DNA of 64,000 bases from Malachius bipustulatus (GCA_910589415.1 OU342634.1:1-64000), one strand, 5' to 3'; positions 13,210 to 23,775 are shown, counted from the first letter of the stretch. The notes: generated from the sequence alone by a model not told the origin. Translations and numbers: made by a program.

Positions 13210-13223
13210 CCACTCCTCCAACC
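13210..13223 (-). promoter_or_regulatory. Polypurine tract of element A
   Basis: On the minus strand the sequence immediately before the 3' LTR is GGTTGGAGGAGTGG, in the position and composition expected for the primer of plus-strand DNA synthesis. Confidence 0.75.
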
Positions 13224-13320
13224 AAAATAAAAAAATGGGATAACATACCATTTTTTTGCTCATCAAGAACACAAGAAAATATCCTCTAGACTCTCCATTG
13301 ACTTCTATGTACATATATAC

Positions 13321-13670
13321 AACGCTCTTCCTAAAGAACAAAATTGTCTCACTGACCGTACCAACAGCCTAATTATAAATGTTCTTCCTAAAGAAACAAA
13401 ATGGTCTCACTGACCGTACTAATAGACTAATCATAAATGTTCTTCCTAAAGAACAAAATGGTCTCACTGACCGTACCAACAGACTAATCATAAATGTTCT
13501 TCCTAAAGAACAAAATGGTCTCACTGACCGTACCAACAGACTAATCATAAATGTTCTTCCTAAAGAAACAAAATGGTCTCACTGACCGTACCAACATACT
13601 AATCATAAATGTTCTTCCTAAATAAACAAAATGGTCTCACTGACCGTACCAACAGACTAATCCATTTCGC
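13321..13670. repeat. 58-bp tandem repeat, about six copies
   Basis: A unit of 58-59 bp containing TTCTTCCTAAAGAA and GGTCTCACTGACCG starts near 13321, 13379, 13438, 13496, 13554 and 13613. GGTCTCACTGACC is itself a small imperfect palindrome. It lies between the third ORF and the polypurine tract, in the 3' untranslated part of element A. Confidence 0.85.
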
Positions 13671-13957
13671 CTACCCCGACCCGTTCACCTACGAATATTG
13701 AAATGGAAATACAGAAAAACACTTATCCCAATATCCGGAGACAAGGAGTCTGAATAATTGAAATCAATAACTGCTCTTGTCCTTTTCAAAGAAAGACATA
13801 AGTCCTAATGACCAACCCAAAATATCACCCATACCTATCAATTCTGGACCTTTTACCTGAGAATATTGAAATGAAAATACAGAGAAACACTTATTCCAAT
13901 ACCCAAAGGCATGGAACCAGAACGACAAGGCAGTAAACTAAACTCTAATAAAAAGAA

Positions 13958-15181
13958 CTAACATTCCCAAACACCGGATAACCTCCTCTCCCTAGAAATT
14001 TCCCACACGGTATCTTGTTTCCTACGAAACCGACATAGCACCGGCTCTTTGGAAATAAATTTCTGTAAAGAAAAAGGTGTGTAGAGAAATCTAACCAGCT
14101 TTTGACCCACAAAAATCCAAAAATCATTATGATCCAAACCAGGTACCACTCTACCAGGATCATAAATCGTCTGAAATGCTGGAATATCCCCTGTAGATGA
14201 GATATTACCCAGCTCTTTGTTCAACGGGGGGTTGACCTCTTCCGGAGTCGGAGTATCCACCGTCCTTTGATGAAAATGGTGGTAAATGAGGTAACTGAGG
14301 TTCAACTTCTTCTTGAAAATCTTGTTAACCATCAATTGGCACGAGCATTGGAAAAATCTTGGTCCTTCACCATAAACTTTCCAGCCTGCCCCTATATTTC
14401 TGATACAGTGTGCCAGACCACTTAAGGTCTCTAACCTCCATCGACCCCTATATGCGAATACATCGGAACAATATGACCTACCCAATCTCAAACTTGGACG
14501 ACGGCAGGGCTTAGACTCATGGATATTAGGTAGACATTCAGGAAAAGCCAGTTGAAAATTCAATGCATCCCGACAATTTAGAAAATCGGAAACTCGCAAA
14601 ATCACCAAACTCATTTTATCAAAAATGATTTTATCTTCAATTCTTGATTCTTTATTATCTGAAACCTCCGGAAAGGGATCCAATTCCTTTACTTTGGTTA
14701 TTCCAGGTTTGGCACCTAAATCGAAAAATCTTCGAGCTTCAGTAAATTCAGCTTCTGAAGGCTTTCTATACATACCCAAAATCAACACCACATCGCCATC
14801 ATAAGGCGTTAAACAGCATTTATCATAAAACACAATTTCTGATGAGAGATGCTTGGCATTAAAACGAATGAACATGGATGCTACATCAATGCCTTGTGCC
14901 TCACAACATCTTCTAGCTTCACAATAATAATAGTATGAAAACAGAGGCACATCAGCGTGTTTCTTTTCGATAATGGCGTGGCCTGCTAAAAATTTGAAAT
15001 ACCGTTCCTTCTCTACCAGAAACAAATCGCTCTCCATCTGAACATCCCTAGGCCTAATATCAGAATTAACATTAAACTCCAACAATAGCTTCATTTCATC
15101 CCACAGAAGGAAGTTGAATTTCACTTTATTTGGGCGCCTCTCAGCAAACACCTTCGCTCGACGCTTACTAGCGGTAGACAT
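13958..15181 (-). CDS. Third ORF of element A, 407 aa, function unknown
   Basis: An uninterrupted 407-codon ORF in the same orientation as gag and pol, starting 1034 bp after the pol stop, the position used by env or accessory genes. I do not recognise a family. The N-terminus is basic (residues 1-25, many K and R). No N-terminal signal peptide or strong membrane segment is visible, so an envelope glycoprotein is unlikely. A Cys-rich patch (FYDKCC, near 117-125) and a C-terminal half with many aromatic residues suggest a folded soluble protein. It may be a captured host gene, a nucleic-acid-binding or silencing-related accessory protein, or a diverged structural protein; none of these is shown. 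Expression would need a spliced or subgenomic RNA. Its intactness between identical LTRs argues that it is maintained. Confidence 0.7.
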   Translation of the reverse strand: MSTASKRRAKVFAERRPNKVKFNFLLWDEMKLLLEFNVNSDIRPRDVQMESDLFLVEKERYFKFLAGHAIIEKKHADVPLFSYYYYCEARRCCEAQGIDVASMFIRFNAKHLSSEIVFYDKCCLTPYDGDVVLILGMYRKPSEAEFTEARRFFDLGAKPGITKVKELDPFPEVSDNKESRIEDKIIFDKMSLVILRVSDFLNCRDALNFQLAFPECLPNIHESKPCRRPSLRLGRSYCSDVFAYRGRWRLETLSGLAHCIRNIGAGWKVYGEGPRFFQCSCQLMVNKIFKKKLNLSYLIYHHFHQRTVDTPTPEEVNPPLNKELGNISSTGDIPAFQTIYDPGRVVPGLDHNDFWIFVGQKLVRFLYTPFSLQKFISKEPVLCRFRRKQDTVWEISRERRLSGVWEC

Positions 15182-16214
15182 GGTGACTCAGAACTGGTAC
15201 TGCTGTTTGCCCTGTGACTGCGACTGAGCTGTTCCTCTTCGGCTTTCCCTCCTCCGATACCAACTTGGTGACTGGAATGCAGAAACAGGGGAACGCTTAT
15301 TCCAGTACCTTGAAGATACCGGAGAGCCCCAACTGCCTCACAGAAACTAACTCAACCTCTCTAAATGTGCAACAATACCTGTGGAAGTTATAATCATTAA
15401 TCTTGAAAACAACAATGCAAAAACATCAACTGACTAATTGGGTTAGTAATTAGTCCTAACTAAAATTCAAAATGAAATTTCGAAAAACTAAACGTTAGTC
15501 AAAATTACCCTAAAATGTGAATAGATCCTTTTAGAAATCTTAACGTGAACTACCTGAACTACTAAAAGACAAAACTTTACTCAAAACTTACAAATAGTTA
15601 CTCAAAACTACTTGACGATACTCAAAAACTGTCTGGTAAATATTAGTGAAGACTTCTGTGATAGATTTGATAGACACAACATAACTAAGACTTATTTAGA
15701 AAGAAAAGACATCAGCTCAAGACTAAAATTCGTTTAGTTGATTTCCTAAACTGACACTAATCTTCCAAAAATTTTCTCCTTACTCAAAAAGATAGAAAAC
15801 TGCTCTTGGTAATTCAAACAAATTTATACTCAATATCAGAATTACCAGAATTCAGAATTCCTGAAATTCTTTAATTAATTTTGACATGTGATTTAGGGTA
15901 GCTAATCCTAAACACAGTCTACCTCACATAGATCTGAAAATTTTTCCTACTAACGTACCAACAAGGTAGGATTTCATCTCTAAGGACCTCACACAGACCT
16001 CCAGGACTTACACCAATGGGCTGCCTATTGGCTCCGGGATACAAAAGATACCTAACACAGACCTGGAGAACTTCCACACGGCATTGAACTCCAAAGTTCT
16101 GTGACCTAAAAACTTCTATCACATCTAAACTAAATTTACTCCGGACATTAGACAAAAGATAAGATTTACTAATTAACAACGATTTCCAAAATGATCCTTA
16201 CTAAAACAAAATTA
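15182..16214. other. Non-coding spacer between pol and the third ORF of element A
   Basis: About 1 kb without a convincing gene. An 86-codon minus-strand frame (15919-16179) has no recognisable domain. A motif near 15285, GGAACGCTTATTCCAGTACC, resembles stretches near 13715 and 13885 downstream of the third ORF, so these are dispersed internal repeats. A splice acceptor for a third-ORF mRNA would be expected here, but I cannot pick one with confidence. Confidence 0.45.
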
Positions 16215-19200
16215 CTAATCATCGATACTTACAAAGGGCTTAAGATCTTGAATGTGGAATTCACCCAAATTCTTCCCTGACTCATTACTCAACTCAACAA
16301 CTAAACCACTCCCTTTAACTTTCGTTACGAGAGCAGGAACATATTTAGGGGCTAGTTTCTTAGCGAAACCAGTCACTTTATCAGAAAGCACAAAATTTTT
16401 CTTCCAGACCTTGTCACCTACTTGATAACGAATGTCTCTTCGTCTCAGATTGTACCTGGAAGAATTTTTGTCATACGCTTTCTGAACTCGAGCCTGAATT
16501 TGTGGGTATAATTTCGGAACCTTCGAAATTTCCGATTGCCACTTTAACTTATCCGAAATCTGAACTGGATCATACGAATTCAAACCTACATCACCATAAT
16601 ACTGTCCATCCACTGGGACATTTCTACCAAAGATAAGAAAAGCAGGAGTAAAACCGGTGGCTTCATGCTCTGCTGTCCGAATAGCTTGTGCAATTTCATG
16701 CAAATGTTCATCCCAAGTTCTGTGGTCCTCCTTAACATAGGAGCTAATTGCAGAACCTAATACTTTATTTACCCTCTCAGTAGGGTTAACTTGGGGATGA
16801 TAACGTGCATTATACCAAACTCGCTGTACATGATACTTTTTCATAAGTGCCTTAAATTCCTTAGATGTAAATTGCACACCGTTATCACAAACCACAATCT
16901 GAGGTACCCCGTATATCAAGAATACTTGGTTCTCTAAAAACTTGGCAACTTTCGAAGCTGTAGCTTTCGAAAGGGGCTGGACTAAAACGAATCTTGAAAA
17001 AGCATCTGTGACAACCAACAATTGCGTATTTCCTGACTTAGACCGTGGAAATGGTCCCATCAAATCTAAAGAAATCATCTGAAATGGAAAATCGACAGAT
17101 CTCTTCTTACCATAAGCTCCGGCAGGAAGTTTATTGGTGGATTTGTGTGCTCCACACGTAGTACAAGATGACACGTACCTCCTAACCGTCTCTCTAATAC
17201 CAGGCCAATAATACCTCTCTAAAATTCGTGCCAAGGTCTTATGCACTCCCAAATGAGCTGCTGTTGGACTATCATGACATTGCTCAAGAATTTCCTTTCG
17301 ATTTTCAGTAGGAACTACCAACTTCCAGTTTGACTGGTTCGTTTCAATGTCATGATTATTCTTAATGTGCTTATAAATAGCACTACCTTGCACGAGAAAA
17401 TTTGGATACTTCTGTGGATCACATTGTATCTTATTGATCATATCAGCATACCATTGGTCAGGAATTAAATTCTGAACTTCAACTGAAGCAATCTGTCTCG
17501 AAAGCAAATCCGGTACTACCATATCCTTTCCTGGACGATGGACTATCTTGAACTTGAAACAACTAAGCCTAACTGTCCAACGGGCGATACGACCCATGGG
17601 ATCTTTAATTCTGTACAGCCACTGTAAACTGGCATGATCAGTTACTACAGTGAATTCTGCGCCCTCAACATAACCTCTAAATTTCTCAATACCAAAGATA
17701 ACTGCCAAACATTCTTTCTCCGTCGCCATGTACTTGGTTTCGGCCTTAGAAAGTTTTCTGGACGCATAAGCGATAGGATGTTCAAAGCCGTCTCGAAGCT
17801 GGTATAATACTGCCCCAATGCCGACGTCACTCGCGTCCGTCTGGATAAAGAATGGCCTATCGAAATCCGGGCTAACAAGAATAGGATTAGAGATCAATCT
17901 CTCCTTCAAATTACATAAGGCTGACTCGGCTGTTTCAGTCCAAACAATGGGGGCATTCTTTATTCGACCTTTAATGATCGAGGTGATTGGTTCAGAAATG
18001 GTCGAAAAGTCCTTAATAAACTTTCTATACCATTGCAACACTCCCATTATCCTTCGAACCTCGGTAGTGTTTCGCGGAGATGGCATTTCCGCTATAGCCT
18101 TGACCTTATCTGGGTCAGTTCTTAGCCCATTCCTATCTACTATGTAACCCAAAAATGTTAGGGAATCTCTACAAAATTGGCATTTCGGAATATTCACCTT
18201 CAGACCCGCAGAAAACAAAATCTCAAAAACTTCATTCAACAACCTGACATGTTCATCAAAATCCTCAGAAACACAAACGATATCATCAAGATACACAAAA
18301 ACCTTATCTTCAAATTTTGGATCCATAAATAATCTGTCCATCAACCGCTGTTGTGTCTGCGCGGCATTACATAGACCGAACGGCATAACTACAAATTGAA
18401 AAAGACCTCTCCCTTGAACTTGGAAAGCTGTCTTTTGCTTCGATGTTTCTTCTAAAGGAATATTCCAGAAAGCCTTAGTAATATCGATGGAAGAAAGATA
18501 TTTCTTACCACCTACCTTATTCAAAATATTATCAATCAATGGCAAGGGATAAGAATCCTTAACCGTTACCTGATTCAAACCTCTGCCATCAAAACATAAC
18601 CTATATGTACCTGGTTCTGATTTTGGAACCATTAAAATTGGGGATGCCCATGCAGACATACTTTTCTCAATTACTCCAGACTCTAACATAGCATCGATCT
18701 CCTTATGCAAAATTTTATTAAGCATCGGCGATAATGGATATTGCCTTTGCTTAACTGGTCTAGCCTCACCAGTGTCTATAAAATGAGGGATGATATTTGT
18801 TCTCCCTGGTGCTGTTGACGACAAAGTCTCAAATTTAGTAATAACTTCAGACAACACCTTGCCCTGATCAGATGAAAGTTCGGCTAGAAAAGTGTTAGAA
18901 TCTGCCTTGGAAGAAGTTGATGCCTCAATTTGTCCTACCTGATAAGACCTGTTCTTAAAATTTAAATTGATGTTTGACAATCTACAAAAATCTGCACCCA
19001 AAATAATGGAATGCGAAATAGAAGGTACTACAGCAAATCTCAAATCGATAACCTTATTCTCGAAACTTACTGGAAACGTGACAAAACCTAACAACTCCTG
19101 TGAGCTACCATCTGCGATAGTCACATTCGTCCCATCCACATCCTTGACAAAAGTGTCATTACCTTCCCATAAAATTTCCACATTGGAACCCAAAATCGAT

Positions 19201-19376
19201 AAATTTGCACCAGTATCCAATAAACCCAAATATTGTCTATCTTCAATAACTATAGGTATATAAGGCCTATTATCATGTAACTTTTTCTTAAACATCGGAC
19301 AAATATCAGTATCGCCCCTATCCAAATCTACACTCATCAACTTATTATTACAGTGGTCAGGTTCATTACCTACCAC
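16215..19376 (-). CDS. pol: Pol polyprotein of element A
   Basis: This 1053-codon ORF encodes the replication enzymes. In order: aspartic protease (LLDTG, residues 52-56), reverse transcriptase (catalytic YLDD, 362-365), RNase H (QTDAS with D514; E553; TD580), integrase zinc-binding HHCC (H701, H708, C738, C741), and integrase core D771, D831, E867 with 35 residues between the last two. A GPY/F-like module follows, with a basic NLRRRDIRYQVGDKVW stretch. All key residues are present. The listed start is a GTG within an open frame that continues upstream through the end of gag to a slippery site at 19490-19496. The natural product is therefore a Gag-Pol fusion and the pol frame really begins near 19490. 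Homologous throughout to pol of element C. Confidence 0.96.
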   Translation of the reverse strand: MVGNEPDHCNNKLMSVDLDRGDTDICPMFKKKLHDNRPYIPIVIEDRQYLGLLDTGANLSILGSNVEILWEGNDTFVKDVDGTNVTIADGSSQELLGFVTFPVSFENKVIDLRFAVVPSISHSIILGADFCRLSNINLNFKNRSYQVGQIEASTSSKADSNTFLAELSSDQGKVLSEVITKFETLSSTAPGRTNIIPHFIDTGEARPVKQRQYPLSPMLNKILHKEIDAMLESGVIEKSMSAWASPILMVPKSEPGTYRLCFDGRGLNQVTVKDSYPLPLIDNILNKVGGKKYLSSIDITKAFWNIPLEETSKQKTAFQVQGRGLFQFVVMPFGLCNAAQTQQRLMDRLFMDPKFEDKVFVYLDDIVCVSEDFDEHVRLLNEVFEILFSAGLKVNIPKCQFCRDSLTFLGYIVDRNGLRTDPDKVKAIAEMPSPRNTTEVRRIMGVLQWYRKFIKDFSTISEPITSIIKGRIKNAPIVWTETAESALCNLKERLISNPILVSPDFDRPFFIQTDASDVGIGAVLYQLRDGFEHPIAYASRKLSKAETKYMATEKECLAVIFGIEKFRGYVEGAEFTVVTDHASLQWLYRIKDPMGRIARWTVRLSCFKFKIVHRPGKDMVVPDLLSRQIASVEVQNLIPDQWYADMINKIQCDPQKYPNFLVQGSAIYKHIKNNHDIETNQSNWKLVVPTENRKEILEQCHDSPTAAHLGVHKTLARILERYYWPGIRETVRRYVSSCTTCGAHKSTNKLPAGAYGKKRSVDFPFQMISLDLMGPFPRSKSGNTQLLVVTDAFSRFVLVQPLSKATASKVAKFLENQVFLIYGVPQIVVCDNGVQFTSKEFKALMKKYHVQRVWYNARYHPQVNPTERVNKVLGSAISSYVKEDHRTWDEHLHEIAQAIRTAEHEATGFTPAFLIFGRNVPVDGQYYGDVGLNSYDPVQISDKLKWQSEISKVPKLYPQIQARVQKAYDKNSSRYNLRRRDIRYQVGDKVWKKNFVLSDKVTGFAKKLAPKYVPALVTKVKGSGLVVELSNESGKNLGEFHIQDLKPFVSIDD

Positions 19377-19396
19377 TGCCTTATCAATAACTTCAA

Positions 19397-20980
19397 CTAT
19401 TTCGGAATTTTTGGGACTGCGCCTGTCTCCATAGTAGGCTGCTTTCGGGAGTTTGGAACGGTTGTCCCTCGCCGCTCGCCCCCTAAATCGTTTTTTGAAA
19501 CTGTGGTAGAATTTGCATTCTCACCACACCTAGGACAGGATCGTTTAGAAACGTCCTTTAGACCACAACCAAAACAGAAAAACTTCCTGGGCTGAGTACA
19601 TTCCATAAACGAATGACCAGCACCATCACAATTCCAACACACCCAACGAGATTTAGATGACAGAAAATCTTCTTTAGGAGTTTTCGACTCCTTTTTCTTG
19701 GGTGGCTCTGTTACTTCAATCACCTGTTCAGGTTTACGGTAAACCTTTTTGTTTATTGTCCAACTATTTGGTGTCGAATTGACAGCTATCTGCCTACAAA
19801 AATATTCTAACTGCTCAAACGACTCTATCTGTAAAAGACATAATTTACTATTCAAATCTGGAGATAAATTTCTCCTTACGATCTTGATTTGTTCTGCAGT
19901 GGACAATGGTACCAAAAGATGAGAAAATTTCATCCTAATCCTAGCCAAAAATGTAACCACACTTTCCCCACTAGTCTGCCTAAATGATCTAATTTCGGCT
20001 AATAAATCTTCATCATAGTTCGGAGGGATAAACGTTGACCTTAGACGCCATTCTAATTCGTCCCACGTCCTAACCTGATACTTAATATTCCTAAACCAGG
20101 AAAGTGCTGGTTCTTTAAAAAGATCCACTGCGCAACTAAACACCTCATCTAAAGGAACTCCTCGAGCCTCGCTCAATTCCTTGACACGTTCTAAAAATTT
20201 CACGACCTCGCAACCCTGTTCTTTCCCAGAAAATGTCAAATTCCACTTATGAACGGGAGTAGATACCTTATTCCTAACACTAACTTGATTCACCCTTAAA
20301 TTCTGCGGAATATTTGAACAATCTGGTACTGAGAAAGGATTCGGACTATATAAGTTATCCCTAGGCAGCTTATCATTATAACTACCTGGCTCGGAAACTG
20401 TCAAAAAACTAAAATCTCCAATAAAATCGTCTCTAAAAGGGTTCGTTGCAGAAAGCAATTGTGAACTAGTACTCGTATTGGTTGAAATTGTTTCTACGAT
20501 AGGGCTGCTGTCTACAGTCCACCAAGAATCAACTGGACTAGAGCTTCCAGCTGGCAACAATGGCAACGATGTGTTAACCTCAGAAAACTTCTTACTTAAA
20601 TTCTCAAAATCATGACGTATTTGATCTTTTGAAACGACCTCACTAGCACTACAGTCATTTAATCGCCCTATTCTCAGCTTCAAATGAACTATCCTAGACA
20701 ATAATCTACTATATAATGGAAAATTTTCCCCAATTGATTTAATTTTCCCTAACGACACCTCTATGTTATTAAGAGTTTGCCTACATGCCTCTGAATCTTC
20801 GTCAAAATCTAACGGTGAAACTGTTGGTACTACTACTTCTGATCTTATCAACCTACTTAATTGGGTCCTACGCATATTATTGTCCCATAAGGGCTCCTCG
20901 TTTCTCAACAAGATCTCATACTTAATCTCCTCAACTCTCAAATGAGCTACTTCAAAGCTAGTCCCTAACTCTGAACTCAT
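19397..20980 (-). CDS. gag: Gag polyprotein of element A
   Basis: This encodes the structural protein that packages the element RNA. The frame is open from 21004, but I choose the ATG at 20980 (sequence MSSELGTS) because the region after it aligns with the N-terminus of gag in element C; this gives 527 aa. A retrotransposon-gag domain lies in the middle (around WNLTFSGKEQ, then WFRNIKYQVRTWDELEWRLR). The C-terminal part has a CCHC zinc knuckle (CWNCDGAGHSFMEC, exact CX2CX4HX4C) and a second Cys-rich cluster (CFGCG...CPRC). The last 30 or so codons overlap the pol frame. It is intact, unlike gag in element C. Confidence 0.93.
   Translation of the reverse strand: MSSELGTSFEVAHLRVEEIKYEILLRNEEPLWDNNMRRTQLSRLIRSEVVVPTVSPLDFDEDSEACRQTLNNIEVSLGKIKSIGENFPLYSRLLSRIVHLKLRIGRLNDCSASEVVSKDQIRHDFENLSKKFSEVNTSLPLLPAGSSSPVDSWWTVDSSPIVETISTNTSTSSQLLSATNPFRDDFIGDFSFLTVSEPGSYNDKLPRDNLYSPNPFSVPDCSNIPQNLRVNQVSVRNKVSTPVHKWNLTFSGKEQGCEVVKFLERVKELSEARGVPLDEVFSCAVDLFKEPALSWFRNIKYQVRTWDELEWRLRSTFIPPNYDEDLLAEIRSFRQTSGESVVTFLARIRMKFSHLLVPLSTAEQIKIVRRNLSPDLNSKLCLLQIESFEQLEYFCRQIAVNSTPNSWTINKKVYRKPEQVIEVTEPPKKKESKTPKEDFLSSKSRWVCWNCDGAGHSFMECTQPRKFFCFGCGLKDVSKRSCPRCGENANSTTVSKNDLGGERRGTTVPNSRKQPTMETGAVPKIPK
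19490..19496 (-). promoter_or_regulatory. -1 frameshift slippery site of element A
   Basis: On the minus strand the heptamer AAAAAAC sits in the gag frame as A AAA AAC, the canonical X XXY YYZ arrangement. After a -1 shift the frame is open without a stop from here into protease and the rest of pol, passing under the gag stop at 19397-19399. A downstream stem or pseudoknot was not modelled. Confidence 0.8.
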
Positions 20981-21280
20981 CTTGATTAATATAAAGATAC
21001 ACAAATATCAAAACTACAAAAACACTCAAATAGAGAAACCTTGATTTGGAACGCACAATGTATAGGTACCTTATCAATTAGTATTGCTCAAAATTGCAAA
21101 AATATTAGTAGTATTATTTACCGTTGTTAATTAACCTCACTTAATATCATCAAATGTCGTTAATATAGATACACACAATCATAAAAATCAAAAACGTGCT
21201 AACTGACGTTTTAAACACATAAGTACACATAATCATAAAAAATTTCTCACAATACAATATTATCCAAAAATAAACTCCGT

Positions 21281-21297
21281 GCTGGACACTGGCACCA
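21281..21297 (-). promoter_or_regulatory. Primer-binding site of element A
   Basis: Two bases after the 5' LTR on the minus strand the sequence reads TGGTGCCAGTGTCCAGC. It starts with TGG, complementary to a tRNA CCA end, and has PBS spacing. I cannot name the primer tRNA. Confidence 0.75.
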
Positions 21298-21299
21298 TT

Positions 21300-22929
21300 T
21301 GTAACCCTTCCTTCGCTCGATCACAAAAAAAAAAAAAAAATTTTAATTAATCAGGCCAAAAAGAAAACTAAAAAAAAATAAGCGAAAGGAAGGTGTCTTT
21401 CCCTCTGATCCCATCCAGGTACCTTCAAATTTGTTTGTACACAAAACAGGACAGAGGGGTAAAATAGTTAAAAAGGATGATGATGATGAAACTACAAATT
21501 TGTCGACATGATCGTCTAAATAAATAAAAAAATTATAAGATTCAAAATTTACATAACTGACCTGCCCTACGTTGTGTCTTTTTATTATTCAGGCCTTACA
21601 GATACTTAAAATAAAACTCACATAAAAAAATTTAACAATTTATTGGACTTCTCCAATTAAAAATATAAAACTTCCCAGCTAACGGTATATTGTATTGTGA
21701 GACAAAAGAAAATTTATCTTGGATTTCTCCCTTATCATCTACATACTAGCAACATTTCTTAAAAATAGAACAATAGTAAACTACAAAAAAATTGGTGATC
21801 TCGTTGATCAACCAATTACCTTCATTAGGTACCTGACATAAAAATTCACATTCTTAACACTAACTAAATTTGGCCAATTAATTCTCCCTGATAATTAATT
21901 TAGATTAAGATTAAATACTAAATTGAACATTTCTACTCACTAGCTAAAACTAACAACATTGGGGAAGTATTTCCCAATTATTAAAATAATAAAAATTCCC
22001 ATCCTGATAAAATCAATAACGCAATCTGATGAAGTTACTTCCTCTCTTTTAAGAGAGAAAATTCAATGTAAAATAAATGAAACAAAAGAATTTACAAGGT
22101 ACCTTTGAAGTTCCAATCATTTCTTGATGAAACGTGACTGCAACAGAAAGATCCAAAAGAAATGAGATAGACTGAGATGCCTACTCCCTCTCCAGTTGGC
22201 TAGGTCCGGCTTTGTCTGTAGAACGCCATTACTTCCAAAAAGAATTATGCTCTTCTACCCAGTGCTTGAAAATGGGATATTTCTCAACGGAGACCACCAT
22301 CAGCACATTTTGGAAATAAAATAAACGACTAAACGATAGATCTTATTATAGATCCACCCCTAAGGAGGGACCCTGCAACGAGAACAAATTATAAACACCT
22401 AAAATTCTACTAATCGCCATCTTTAATTTTCTTTACCAAAAGAACTCCTTCGTCCTTTCAGGTTACTTGAAACTACATCTCCACACTCACATAGATGAAA
22501 TTGATTTCTCCTGATTTAGGAAATAACAAGAACATTAGTTTTTACTAAAATAGAACCAAACAAACTCCATACCTGAATTTTCCAGCAAGAACAATACAAC
22601 ACTATAAACAACAAATTGCTCCACTCACATCTTCACCTCATCATGGTTTTCGACAGAGAGAGCGACCGTCCGCGTCCGACGATCTTCCCTGTCCTCGACC
22701 CCTTTGTTAATCGATAGACCGGCGCACCGGCCACCCGTCTACTACCTCGGTCGGTCACTTCACCGAGTGGCAGTTGACAAGACTCTGACTGACAGACTCA
22801 TAACTCGATCCCGTTACTATACCTCAAACTATAGAACTTGCGGAGGGCACCAAACCAAAGAAACGCCATCTTGGAAGTCCTTCCATGCGTAAATTCATTC
22901 GGGATAACTACGGAAAAGCGCACGCTACA
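21300..22929 (-). repeat. 5' LTR of element A
   Basis: 1630 bp with TG...CA ends, read as identical to the copy at 11580-13209. It provides the promoter for minus-strand transcription toward gag. The right boundary is confirmed by the GTCT duplication at 22930-22933. Confidence 0.95.
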
Positions 22930-23033
22930 GTCTAATTGAAGTTTTAGTAGATTATCTAGGATAATTTTTATTCGGACAAATTTTTCTCGAACTGTCAAAT
23001 AAATATTAATTTTTTGACATTGTAAATTTCATA

Positions 23034-23640
23034 ATGCCGAAATTAATATCGATTGAAGAAAAAATTCGTATAAAAAAGGCATTCAAGTTATTTAAATCTG
23101 AAAATGACAACCTAAGTGAACGACAAGTCATATTGAAAGTAAAACACATTTGGGGTGTAAGTATTATTAAGTGTACACCTAATAAAATGATGTTACGTAA
23201 TTTTCCTCTTTTATAGTATTCAGTAAGTGCGATTGAAACAATAATTAAACAGGATAAATTTGAAGTTAAGCCTTTGGGCAGACGACCTAAACCAGACAAT
23301 TAATCATGAAAATTTTACGTTTCGGAAAGATTCGCAACGACTGATTTGGCAATATAACTTGAAAAACGAACATTTTACTCTAGGAAAACTTTTGGAAGAC
23401 GAACGTAAACATTTGGATTTTGAAAAGGGGAGAACTAGTTTATTTAAAATTCTTAAATATCTCAGCTATAAATATGAATATGTGAACGGACGCAAAATTC
23501 TTTGTGAACAAAAGCATGTCGTTGCATCCAAAATTACCTTTCTAAGAAAATACTTACAATATCAAAATTCGAGTGAAAATGTAACGTTCGTGTACCTGGA
23601 CGAAACATGGATCTACCAGAATGGATCCAAACAGCCATCA
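23034..23640 (+). pseudogene. Truncated DDE transposase gene, Tc1/mariner-like DDE_3 type
   Basis: The first exon encodes a helix-turn-helix-like N-terminus (starting MPKLISIEEKIRIKKAF) and ends at a GTAAGT donor near 23157. The reading resumes after a TTTTATAG acceptor at about 23216. A TAA then interrupts the frame near 23301, and coding continues in another frame through RTSLFKILKYL and GRKILCEQKHVVASK to YLDETWI near 23610. The YLDETW motif matches the first-aspartate region of DDE_3 endonucleases found in many insect genomes. Homology stops shortly after it, so the rest of the catalytic core is absent. One frameshift plus 3' truncation make it non-functional. Element A sits about 100 bp upstream of its start. 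Confidence 0.7.
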
Positions 23641-23775
23641 CCAATAATAAGATCGCCAATCACCATGACCGTAGCCGATTGGCCGATTCAGTACCTACCT
23701 AATGTTCTATTTTTTAATAATAAATGAGTAATTACTAATTTTTGATCTATTTTATAATAATTAAGAGTTCCTTTA

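Larger units (their letters stand above)
11580..22929 (-). mobile_element. Complete Ty3/gypsy LTR retrotransposon, element A
   Basis: An 11,350-bp element bordered by the 4-bp target duplication GTCT (11576-11579 and 22930-22933). Reading on the minus strand: 5' LTR 22929-21300, primer-binding site, gag, a -1 frameshift into pol, about 1 kb of non-coding sequence, a third ORF, a 58-bp tandem repeat, polypurine tract, and 3' LTR 13209-11580. The two 1630-bp LTRs look identical by direct reading, and all three ORFs are open. This indicates a very recent insertion that may still be competent. Pol domain order (protease, RT, RNase H, integrase) is that of Metaviridae-type (Ty3/gypsy) elements. 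The third ORF is not an obvious envelope gene. Confidence 0.95.

Noticed and set aside
13321..13670. CRISPR-like regular repeats
   Set aside because: Units are contiguous 58-bp tandem copies with no unique spacers, inside a retrotransposon in a eukaryotic genome.
13958..15181. Envelope gene of an errantivirus-like element
   Set aside because: Position fits, but there is no signal peptide, furin-like site or transmembrane anchor visible in the 407-aa product.
17818..18147. Plus-strand frames within pol of element A (also 18967-19263)
   Set aside because: Shadows of the intact minus-strand pol ORF.
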